A stretch of 27,647 nt of DNA from RGIG1995 sp045658315. GTDB lineage: Bacteria > Bacillota > Clostridia > Oscillospirales > CAG-272. The stretch is taken from NCBI GenBank assembly GCA_045658315.1, contig JAZOUV010000004.1:1-27647 (forward strand). The letters run 5' to 3'. The notes under the pieces are model-generated. The model ran no database searches, was not told the DNA's origin, and saw only the letters and a list, made by a program, of their open reading frames with translations. Below, in pieces: positions 7,948-14,524 of this stretch. Position 1 is the stretch's first letter; each line of letters begins with the position of its first letter. Position numbers and translations under genes: made by a program.

Positions 7948-8214
7948 GTGAGTTTGCTCGGAAATATCGCAATTTCCCTTGCCGGACGTGATAAGGGCAG
8001 AGCATACATCATAGTCGGTGTGCTTGATGAAAGCTATGTGCTTATGGCGAATGGAATAGAGCGAAAGATTGAGAAGCTAAAAAAAGAAGATGAAGTATAT
8101 AAGGCTTGTGGGTGAGCTTAACGGTGATTTAGCAGCACTGTTTGAACAAAAAAGTTCTCCGATAAGACCGCGGCAAAAATTGTTTCATCGTATCATAACA
8201 GTCCCGAAAAATAA
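7948..8214 (+). pseudogene. KOW-domain RNA-binding protein gene, broken by two compensating frameshifts
   Basis: The GTG frame at 7948 reads NIAISLAGRDKGRAYIIVGV and continues to KIEKLKK, the KOW-domain protein commonly found between map and infA in Clostridia. It then runs out of register after a 7-A run (8079-8085) and stops at TGA 8113-8115 (55 codons). The +1 frame carries on the family text (KMKYIRLVGELNGDLAALFE). After a 6-A run (8148-8153) the original frame resumes with SDKTAAKIVSSYHNSPEK and TAA at 8212-8214. Removing one A from the first run and adding one to the second restores one 88-aa protein ending FEQKKFSDKTAAKIV. No strong ribosome site precedes the GTG, so initiation may rely on coupling to map. 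Either a real double mutation or two homopolymer errors explains this. The family is known only as an RNA-binding, L14e/KOW-like protein, and its exact role is not established here. Confidence 0.75.
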
Positions 8215-8215
8215 G

Positions 8216-8222
8216 AAGGAGT
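8216..8222 (+). promoter_or_regulatory. Shine-Dalgarno site that decides the infA start
   Basis: AAGGAGT(G) at 8216-8223 is the only strong ribosome site before infA. It overlaps the GTG at 8221, which excludes that codon as a start. It is 8 bases from CTG at 8230, the ideal distance. Confidence 0.65.
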
Positions 8223-8229
8223 GATTATT

Positions 8230-8448
8230 CTGCCAAAGGACGATGTTATTGAATTTGAAGGCACAGTGCTTGAGGCACTGCCTAACGCCACCTTCAAAGT
8301 ACAGCTGCCCAATGGGCACACTGTAAACGCTCACATTTCAGGTAAGCTCAGAATGAACTATATTTGGATTGTACCGGGCGACAAAGTTACTGTAGAAGTT
8401 TCAGTATACGACCTTACAAAAGGACGTATAACCTGGCGAACTAAATAA
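8230..8448 (+). CDS. infA: Translation initiation factor IF-1, apparent CTG start
   Basis: IF-1 is an OB-fold factor that blocks the ribosomal A site during initiation. KDDVIEFEGTVLEALPNATF, SGKLRMNYIWIVPGDKVTVE and YDLTKGRITWR match the family almost throughout. The frame extends to GTG 8221, but that codon lies within the ribosome site. CTG at 8230 is spaced correctly and yields exactly 72 aa, the standard IF-1 length, beginning (M)PKDDVIEFEG. No ATG, GTG or TTG is available at the expected position, and ATT codons at 8224 and 8227 are the only other near-cognate candidates. This is either a genuine rare start or a single-base error for ATG. Confidence 0.93.
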   Translation: MPKDDVIEFEGTVLEALPNATFKVQLPNGHTVNAHISGKLRMNYIWIVPGDKVTVEVSVYDLTKGRITWRTK

Positions 8449-8481
8449 TAATACGCGTAAAGAAAGGACCGGTGTAAAGAA

Positions 8482-8595
8482 ATGAAGGTCAAACCCAGCG
8501 TAAAGAAAATATGTGAAAAATGCAAGATCATTAAGAGAAAAGGCAAAATAATGGTTATTTGCGAAAACCCTAAGCATAAACAGAAACAAGGCTAA
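8482..8595 (+). CDS. rpmJ: 50S ribosomal protein L36 (bL36), zinc form
   Basis: A 37-aa gene. It reads MKVKPSVKKICEKCKIIKRK and continues GKIMVICENPKHKQKQG. The zinc site C11, C14, C27, H32 is complete. AAAGGACC lies upstream at about 8463-8470, a weak and rather distant ribosome site. Its position between infA and rpsM is the universal Firmicutes order. Confidence 0.97.
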   Translation: MKVKPSVKKICEKCKIIKRKGKIMVICENPKHKQKQG

Positions 8596-8612
8596 AGAGG
8601 TGAAAATAAGAA

Positions 8613-8981
8613 ATGGCACGTATAGCAGGTGTTGATATTCCAAATGCAAAACGCATCGAAATAGCTCTTACCTATATATATGGTATTGGCCGTAAAAGTG
8701 CAAACGACATCCTCGCAAGTACAGGTATAGACCCTGACAAGAGAGCTAAGGATCTCACAGAGGACGAAGTTGCAAAGCTCAGAGATGAGATTGAAAACAA
8801 CTATAAAGTAGAAGGTGACCTCCACCGTGAAGTTGCACTTGATATCAAGAGATTGGTTGAAATCAACTGTTATCGCGGTATCAGACACAGAAAAGGTCTC
8901 CCTGTCAGAGGTCAGCGTACAAAAACAAACGCAAGAACAAGAAAAGGCCCTGCAAAAACTATCGCAAACAAGAAGAAGTAA
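8613..8981 (+). CDS. rpsM: 30S ribosomal protein S13 (uS13)
   Basis: The 122-aa S13 lies in the 30S head and contacts tRNA and the 50S subunit. MARIAGVDIPNAKRIEIALT, the helix-hairpin-helix text YIYGIGRKSANDIL and the C-terminal GLPVRGQRTKTNARTRKGPA are diagnostic. AAGAGGTG upstream serves as the ribosome site. The next gene has TAAAGGAGGG at its stop. Confidence 0.98.
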   Translation: MARIAGVDIPNAKRIEIALTYIYGIGRKSANDILASTGIDPDKRAKDLTEDEVAKLRDEIENNYKVEGDLHREVALDIKRLVEINCYRGIRHRKGLPVRGQRTKTNARTRKGPAKTIANKKK

Positions 8982-8999
8982 AGGAGGGTAATACTTCAA

Positions 9000-9398
9000 A
9001 TGGCAAAAGCAGCAAATAAAAAGGTTGTAAGAAAGCGTCGCGAACGCAAGAACATTGAAAAGGGTGCGGCACATATCCGTGCAACTTTCAATAACACAAT
9101 CGTAACAATATCCGATGTTAACGGCAACGCAGTATCCTGGGCTTCAGCAGGCGAACTCGGTTTTAAGGGCTCTAAGAAGTCTACACCCTTCGCAGCACAG
9201 ATGGCAGCAGAAACTGCAGCAAAAGCAGCTATGGAACACGGTATGAAGACCGTAGAAGTTTACGTAAAAGGCCCCGGTAGCGGCAGAGAATCCGCAATAC
9301 GTGCTCTTCAGGCAGTAGGTCTTGATATTACACTTATCAAGGACGTAACACCCATTCCTCACAATGGATGCAGACCGCCTAAGAGAAGACGTGTTTAA
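9000..9398 (+). CDS. rpsK: 30S ribosomal protein S11 (uS11)
   Basis: The 132-aa S11 forms the 30S platform and helps shape the mRNA exit channel. The RKNIEKGAAHIRATFNNTIV, VKGPGSGRESAIRALQA and DVTPIPHNGCRPPKRRRV segments are classic. It starts at ATG 9000 after AAAGGAGGG. It has an N-terminal KKVVRKRRERKN basic tail. Confidence 0.98.
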   Translation: MAKAANKKVVRKRRERKNIEKGAAHIRATFNNTIVTISDVNGNAVSWASAGELGFKGSKKSTPFAAQMAAETAAKAAMEHGMKTVEVYVKGPGSGRESAIRALQAVGLDITLIKDVTPIPHNGCRPPKRRRV

Positions 9399-9424
9399 TA
9401 CGTAAATAGGAGGAAAAATAAGTT

Positions 9425-10051
9425 ATGGCAAGATATACAGGACCTGCGTGCAGACTTTGCCGCAGAGAAGGTACAAAGCTCTTTTTGAAGGGCGAACGTT
9501 GTATGTCAGATAAGTGCTCGGTAGCTCGTAGACCCGCAGCTCCCGGACAGCACGGTGCAAACAGCAAGAAGCTTAAGGAATACGGTTTGCAGCTTCGTGA
9601 AAAGCAGAAGGCAAGAAGATACTACGGTGTGCTTGAGAACCAGTTCAAGCACTACTATGAGCTCGCTGCTAAGCAGGAGGGTGTAACCGGTGAAAATCTT
9701 CTCTCATTGCTTGAACGCCGTTTTGACAATGTAGTGTACAGAATGGGCTTGGCAGAAAGCCGTAAGGAAGCTCGTCAGCTTGTTACACACGGTCATTTCT
9801 CAATCAACGGTAAGAAGGCTAACGTTCCTTCTATCATTGTTAAGCAGGGTGATGTTATCGCTCTTAGAGAAGGCGCACGTGCATCTGAAAAGTTCAAGGG
9901 CTTGATGGAAGTTATGGAAAGCAACAACGCTCCCAAATGGCTTGAGGTTGATAACAGTGCTGTATCAGCAAAGGTTATTGCTCTGCCTAAGAGAGACGAT
10001 ATCGACTTCCCATTCGAAGAACAGCTTATCGTAGAGTTGTACTCAAAGTAA
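9425..10051 (+). CDS. rpsD: 30S ribosomal protein S4 (uS4), zinc-binding form
   Basis: The 208-aa S4 is a primary 16S rRNA binder and, in B. subtilis and E. coli, a translational repressor. The N-terminal zinc site is C9, C12, C26 and C31. The S4 RNA-binding domain spans residues about 98-160 (RRFDNVVYRMGLAESRKEAR, then HGHFSINGKKANVPS). The sequence ends FEEQLIVELYSK, the typical terminus. AGGAGG is about ten bases before ATG 9425. A 67-base gap with one weak hairpin (10060-10079) precedes rpoA. Confidence 0.98.
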   Translation: MARYTGPACRLCRREGTKLFLKGERCMSDKCSVARRPAAPGQHGANSKKLKEYGLQLREKQKARRYYGVLENQFKHYYELAAKQEGVTGENLLSLLERRFDNVVYRMGLAESRKEARQLVTHGHFSINGKKANVPSIIVKQGDVIALREGARASEKFKGLMEVMESNNAPKWLEVDNSAVSAKVIALPKRDDIDFPFEEQLIVELYSK

Positions 10052-10118
10052 AACAGCACCTCCGTCCACATAGCCGGAGAAAAACCGGTGAAAACACTAA
10101 ATTTACAGGAGGAAAATT

Positions 10119-11069
10119 ATGATCGAAATAGAAAAGCCCAATATATCCACGATAAACTTAAGCGAAGACGGCTCAAAAGGCAAATTTATAATTGAGCCCC
10201 TTGAAAGAGGTTACGGAACAACACTCGGCAATTCACTTCGCAGAGTCTTGCTCAGCTCCCTTCCCGGCGTAGCTGTAACAAGCGTAAAAATTGACGGTGT
10301 TCTCCATGAGATTTCGACTATCCCCGGAGTGACCGAAGATGTTACGAACATTGTTCTTAACATTAAGGGAATTATCGCAAAGCTTAACAGCCAGGGGCCC
10401 AAGACTGTAGTTATTGATGTAACAGGTCCTATGGATGTAACAGCCGGTGACATTAAGCAGGATGCAGATATCGAAGTTCTCAACCCTGACCATCATATTG
10501 CAACAGTCAGCGAAAACACTCGTTTGTATATGGAACTTACATTTGATCACGGTCGTGGTTACGTTTCTCAGGAAAAGAACAAGCAGAACAACCAGTCCGT
10601 TATCGGTGTTATCTATACCGATTCCATTTACACACCTGTTTACAATGTTAGCTACACAGTTGAAAACACTCGTGTAGGTAATATTACTGACTACGATAAG
10701 CTTACCCTCGAGGTGTTGACTAACGGTACTATCAGTGCCAAAGAGGCAATATCCCTCGGTGCCAAGATACTCAACGAGCATCTCAATCTGTTTGTAGACT
10801 TGTCTGACGAGCCTATTAAGGCAGATATATTAGTTGAACGCGAAGAAACTAAACTGGAAAAGGTTCTTGAGATGACCATTGAGGAGCTTGAACTGTCCGT
10901 AAGAAGCTTCAATTGCTTGAAGCGTGCGGGTATAGATACTGTACAGGATCTTACAAACCGCACGGAAGAGGACATGATCAAGGTCAGAAACGTCGGTAAG
11001 AAATCGCTTGACGAAGTTATTCAAAAATTGCACTCACTCAATCTCGGACTCAAAAAAGAGGAAGACTGA
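10119..11069 (+). CDS. rpoA: RNA polymerase alpha subunit
   Basis: A 316-aa protein. The N-terminal dimerisation domain covers residues 1 to about 230 (GYGTTLGNSLRRVLLSSLPG is the assembly motif). The C-terminal domain, about 245-316, contains the two-helix-hairpin DNA and activator contact region (RSFNCLKRAGIDTVQDLTNR, then VRNVGKKSLDEVIQKL). CAGGAGG at about 10107-10113 sets the ATG. It is co-transcribed with the ribosomal genes, as in nearly all bacteria. Confidence 0.98.
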   Translation: MIEIEKPNISTINLSEDGSKGKFIIEPLERGYGTTLGNSLRRVLLSSLPGVAVTSVKIDGVLHEISTIPGVTEDVTNIVLNIKGIIAKLNSQGPKTVVIDVTGPMDVTAGDIKQDADIEVLNPDHHIATVSENTRLYMELTFDHGRGYVSQEKNKQNNQSVIGVIYTDSIYTPVYNVSYTVENTRVGNITDYDKLTLEVLTNGTISAKEAISLGAKILNEHLNLFVDLSDEPIKADILVEREETKLEKVLEMTIEELELSVRSFNCLKRAGIDTVQDLTNRTEEDMIKVRNVGKKSLDEVIQKLHSLNLGLKKEED

Positions 11070-11124
11070 GAGTTGGCGTGACATACGCTCATTTAATTGA
11101 TATGTAAGAAGGAGGTCCCTTACA

Positions 11125-11598
11125 ATGCCAGGAACCAGAAAACTCGGCAGACCTACTGCTCACAGACAGGCGATGTTAAGAGGTATGGTAACCTATCTCC
11201 TTGAGAACGGCTCCATTGAAACAACTCTTACCAGAGCTAAAGAAGTACGTAGCTTGACCGAAAAAATGATTACTCTCGGCAAGAAGAATACTCTTGCTGC
11301 TAAAAGAGCTGCTATGGCTTTTGTAACAAAGGAAGACGTAGTTAAGAAGCTTTTTGATACAATTGCACCCGAATACGCTGACAGAAACGGTGGTTACACC
11401 CGTATGTACAAGCTTGGTCCACGTCGCGGTGATGGTGCAGAAATGGCTCTTATTAAACTCGTAGCTGACGAAAAGGCTGCTGGAGAAGCTAAGAAAGAGA
11501 CAAAGAAGGCTGCAAAGAAAGCAGAAGCTAACGCTGAAGAAGCAAAGGTTGAAGAAGTTAAGGCTGAAGAAGCTACTGAAGAAACCAAAGCAGAATAA
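11125..11598 (+). CDS. rplQ: 50S ribosomal protein L17 (bL17) with Lys/Glu/Ala-rich tail
   Basis: The core is residues 1-113 (MPGTRKLGRPTAHRQAMLRG to RGDGAEMALIKLV) and forms part of the exit-tunnel rim. Residues about 115-157 are a repetitive K/E/A tail, alternating KKETKKAAKK with EEAKVEEVKAEEA. This tail makes the protein about 40 aa longer than B. subtilis L17. AAGGAGGTCC sets ATG 11125. It is the last gene of the operon, followed at once by a strong terminator. Confidence 0.97.
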   Translation: MPGTRKLGRPTAHRQAMLRGMVTYLLENGSIETTLTRAKEVRSLTEKMITLGKKNTLAAKRAAMAFVTKEDVVKKLFDTIAPEYADRNGGYTRMYKLGPRRGDGAEMALIKLVADEKAAGEAKKETKKAAKKAEANAEEAKVEEVKAEEATEETKAE

Positions 11599-11614
11599 TT
11601 TTAGTTTTAGTCAA

Positions 11615-11668
11615 GGGGACTCGTGCTTTGGTGTGAGTCCCCGTATTTTGCTTTTTAGTTTTTTTATA
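11615..11668 (+). terminator. Intrinsic terminator of the spc/alpha operon
   Basis: A perfect 8-bp stem, GGGGACTC (11615-11622) with GAGTCCCC (11635-11642), has a 12-base loop and is followed by GTATTTTGCTTTTTAGTTTTTTT. It lies 16 bases after the rplQ stop and separates the operon from htpG. Confidence 0.9.
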
Positions 11669-11704
11669 TAGTGTTGATGTTCACAAGAAGGAGTATTTTT
11701 GATT

Positions 11705-13576
11705 ATGTCAGATAATATAAAAAATAAGGGTGGTATATCAGTCGAAACAGAACATATATTTCCGATAATTAAAAAATGGTTATATTCGGAAAAAGAGATT
11801 TTTTTGCGTGAAATTGTAAGTAATGCGTCTGATGCTGTTACAAAGCTTAAAAGACTTATATCTCTTGGAAAAGTAAAGGATATCGACGAGGATTTTAAAA
11901 TTTACGTCAGACTGAACAAAGATGAAAAAACCTTGACCGTAAGCGACAACGGTATAGGAATGTCGCTTGAAGAGGTCAATAAATATATATGCCAGATAGC
12001 TCTTTCCGGAGCTCTTGATTTTATTAAAGAATACGAGAACGAGGAAAGTGCACAAAACGGAATTATTGGGCATTTTGGCTTAGGCTTTTACTCGGCGTTT
12101 ATGGTAAGTGATACCGTAGATGTTGTTACGAAGAGCTATACAAATTCTCCTGCTGTAAAGTGGGTTTGCAATGAAGCGGGAGAATATGAGATTTTTGAAG
12201 ATGTTGAAAAGACTGGTAGAGGTACCGACGTTGTAATGCATATAAGCGACAGCGAGGCGGAATTTCTGTCCGAAGATAAGATTCGCTCCATACTTAACAA
12301 ATACTGCTCGTTTATGCCGGTTGAAATATACTTTGAAATCGAGGGCGAAAAAAGTAAATGTGAACATAGTCATGAGGGCGAAGAGTGTGATTGCAATTGT
12401 AAGGATACACCTATTAATGACGTTAATCCTCTCTGGAAAAAGCTTCCCTCTGAATGTACTGAGGAGGAATACAAGGCGTTTTACAATAAGGTATTTACCG
12501 ACTTTAAAGAACCCTTGTTCCACATACACATAAATGCGGATTACCCCTTGAATTTTAAAGGTATTCTTTACTTCCCGAAAATTAACCATGAATACGACAG
12601 TCTTGAAGGTCAGGTAAAGCTTTATTACAATCAGGTTTTCGTGGCTGACAATATAAAAGAAGTTATACCTGAATTTATGCTTATGCTCAAAGGTGCTCTT
12701 GACTGTCCCGAGCTTCCCTTAAACGTTTCAAGAAGCTATTTGCAGAACAGTGCATACGTTGCAAAGATGTCGGCTCATATCGTTAAGAAGGTTGCCGATA
12801 AGCTGAATTCTATGTTTAATACCGAGCGTGAGAAGTACGAGGGACTTTGGAACGATATTAAGCTTTTCGTTGAATACGGCTGTATAAGAGATCGCAAGTT
12901 CTACGAGCGTGTTAAGGGTAGTCTTATGCTTGGCCTCACCGACGGCAGATACGTTACTGTTGACGAATATCTTGAAAAAGCTAAGGATACAAACGAAAAT
13001 ACGGTTTACTATGCGACTGATAAGACGATACAGGCACAGTATATTTCGCTCTTTGCGGCAAGAGGTATTGAGATAGCACTTCTTGACAAGGTTATTGACA
13101 CCTCGTTTATGGGACTTCTCGAACAAGAAAAGAATATAAAATTTGTTCGTGTTGATGCCGATATCGAAGCGTTAAAGGGCGACGGAGAGTCATTTGAAAA
13201 TGAAAATTTGGCTAACCTTTTTAAGACGGTAAGCAAAAATGACAAGCTGACTGTAAAGTTTGAGGCTCTTGCCGATACAAAGACACCTGCACTTTTAAAT
13301 ATATCCGAAGAAGCACGCAGAATGGACGATATGATGAAATTCTATGCGGCAAACGGAGCTATGGAATATATGAATATTCCTGTTGAGTCAACTTTGGTGC
13401 TAAATACGCAGAGTCCTCTTGTAAAGAAGATGGCAGACGATACCGACAGCGAGAAGACGAAGATAGTTGCACATCAGGTATATATGTTAGCACTCCTTAC
13501 CCAAAGACAGCTTAATGCCGATGAGCTGCAGGAGTTTTTGACCGACAGCTTTAAATTGCTTGAGGACAATATTTGA
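11705..13576 (+). CDS. htpG: Chaperone protein HtpG (bacterial Hsp90)
   Basis: A 623-aa ATP-dependent cytosolic chaperone. The N-terminal GHKL ATPase domain shows EKEIFLREIVSNASDA (catalytic E36, N40), DNGIGM (D81) and GHFGLGFYSAFMV (122-134). The middle domain (PLWKKLPSECTEEEYKAFYN, then VFVADNIKEVIPEF) and a short C-terminal dimerisation domain follow. A Cys/His-rich patch at residues 219-232 (CEHSHEGEECDCNC) lies between the N and middle domains. AAGGAG at 11688-11693 could serve either TTG 11699 or ATG 11705; the ATG is preferred. No CIRCE element is seen upstream. Confidence 0.97.
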   Translation: MSDNIKNKGGISVETEHIFPIIKKWLYSEKEIFLREIVSNASDAVTKLKRLISLGKVKDIDEDFKIYVRLNKDEKTLTVSDNGIGMSLEEVNKYICQIALSGALDFIKEYENEESAQNGIIGHFGLGFYSAFMVSDTVDVVTKSYTNSPAVKWVCNEAGEYEIFEDVEKTGRGTDVVMHISDSEAEFLSEDKIRSILNKYCSFMPVEIYFEIEGEKSKCEHSHEGEECDCNCKDTPINDVNPLWKKLPSECTEEEYKAFYNKVFTDFKEPLFHIHINADYPLNFKGILYFPKINHEYDSLEGQVKLYYNQVFVADNIKEVIPEFMLMLKGALDCPELPLNVSRSYLQNSAYVAKMSAHIVKKVADKLNSMFNTEREKYEGLWNDIKLFVEYGCIRDRKFYERVKGSLMLGLTDGRYVTVDEYLEKAKDTNENTVYYATDKTIQAQYISLFAARGIEIALLDKVIDTSFMGLLEQEKNIKFVRVDADIEALKGDGESFENENLANLFKTVSKNDKLTVKFEALADTKTPALLNISEEARRMDDMMKFYAANGAMEYMNIPVESTLVLNTQSPLVKKMADDTDSEKTKIVAHQVYMLALLTQRQLNADELQEFLTDSFKLLEDNI

Positions 13577-13595
13577 TTTATAAAGGAAAAGCGAT

Positions 13596-14522
13596 ATGCC
13601 ATCTGCTGAGGAGAAAAATTTTATAATAGACGAAAACCTAAAAGAGAACGATGTTTTGATAAGTGAGGCTCTCGAAAAAAGGGCGGCACATATATCGGAC
13701 AGAGCAGAGCTGATAATAGGACTTTCAAGAGAAGAGGCACGGAAGGCGTACGAGAAGAAATTTGCGTTAAAGGACAGGCAAACGGCTTGTCTTTCCGAGA
13801 ACAAAAAGTATGTATCTTCAGTGCACAAGCAAGTATGTTTATATGATAAACTGAATTGTGTTGACATTTTTTATCCCGATACGGAAACGGATATATTTGA
13901 TTCGGATACAGAGACGGTGTTTGAAGTTGATACCGTGTCATATTTGAAAAATTCTCTTGCGGATGTGGCGTACAACAATTTTTCTAAACTATTGAAAGAC
14001 CCAAGAGTTGCATACGGAGAGACTTTTTTGGACGTATGCGAAGATGTATATTACAGCAGGACCCCTTATTGCATACTTCCTCTTGAAAGCTCGGAGGATG
14101 GCAGAATGGCGGGCTTCGGTAATATGATTCGCAAATACGGGCTGAAGATAGTGCTTACCTGCAATGTGGAAAGTGCAAACGGTAAGACAACAAGATTTGC
14201 CTTGTTAAAGCGTGAACTTGCAAAAATTGAATGCAAAAGCGGAATTTCTGAAGGGGATTACCTTGAAATAGGTTTTAATTTCGGTGAGAATTTACGATTG
14301 CAGGAAGTTTTGCAGGCGGCGAACTATTTTGGATTTTTTTTGAATAAAGTTGACTCTCTCCCCATATACTATTCGGTAAAGGAATATTATTTTGATGTAA
14401 TATTCAAGGGAAAGGGCGACTTGAATAAATTTTTATTTTGGCTTGAGCTTGAGATACCCAGATACGAAATAATTGGTGTTTATACGCAAATTAAAACAAC
14501 AAGAAATAAGCGTGGAGGATAA
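13596..14522 (+). CDS. Unrecognised protein resembling a reduced prephenate dehydratase with an ACT-like domain
   Basis: A 308-aa gene, not assigned to a named family. Residues 115-204 resemble pieces of prephenate dehydratase: ETFLDVCEDVYYSRTPYCILPLESSEDG (142-169) recalls the DV..AV..G..DYGVVPIENS block, and TTRFALL (198-204) recalls the catalytic TRF motif. The roughly 80-100 residues that normally separate these blocks are almost absent. Residues 221-300 look like an ACT domain, with KVDSLP (251-256) at the place of the Phe-binding ESRP and EIIGVY near the end. Residues 1-110 are charged and unlike PDT. AAAGGA at 13582-13587 sets the ATG. It lies between htpG (19 bases) and the phosphoglucomutase (2 bases), probably one transcript. 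The motif likeness is seen; any enzymatic or amino-acid-sensing role is inference. Confidence 0.7.
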   Translation: MPSAEEKNFIIDENLKENDVLISEALEKRAAHISDRAELIIGLSREEARKAYEKKFALKDRQTACLSENKKYVSSVHKQVCLYDKLNCVDIFYPDTETDIFDSDTETVFEVDTVSYLKNSLADVAYNNFSKLLKDPRVAYGETFLDVCEDVYYSRTPYCILPLESSEDGRMAGFGNMIRKYGLKIVLTCNVESANGKTTRFALLKRELAKIECKSGISEGDYLEIGFNFGENLRLQEVLQAANYFGFFLNKVDSLPIYYSVKEYYFDVIFKGKGDLNKFLFWLELEIPRYEIIGVYTQIKTTRNKRGG

Positions 14523-14524
14523 AT

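Noticed and set aside
8079..8086. A_AAA_AAA heptamer as a programmed -1 ribosomal frameshift site
   Set aside because: A -1 slip reaches TGA within three codons. The conserved continuation is in the +1 frame, so the classic mechanism does not fit.
8113..8115. TGA in the KOW gene as a selenocysteine codon
   Set aside because: The text before and after it in that frame is not family-like, whereas the +1 frame is; no SECIS-like need arises.
10052..10118. Short CTCCG/CGGAG hairpin between rpsD and rpoA as a terminator or S4 target
   Set aside because: Only five base pairs with a 10-base loop and no U-tract; too weak to claim.
11643..11704. Heat-shock CIRCE or sigma-32-like control element before htpG
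   Set aside because: No TTAGCACTC inverted repeat is present; the only inverted repeat there is the rplQ terminator just upstream.
11699..11704. TTG at 11699 as the htpG start
   Set aside because: It is possible (5 bases from AAGGAG), but ATG two codons later begins the usual short N-terminus and is the stronger codon.
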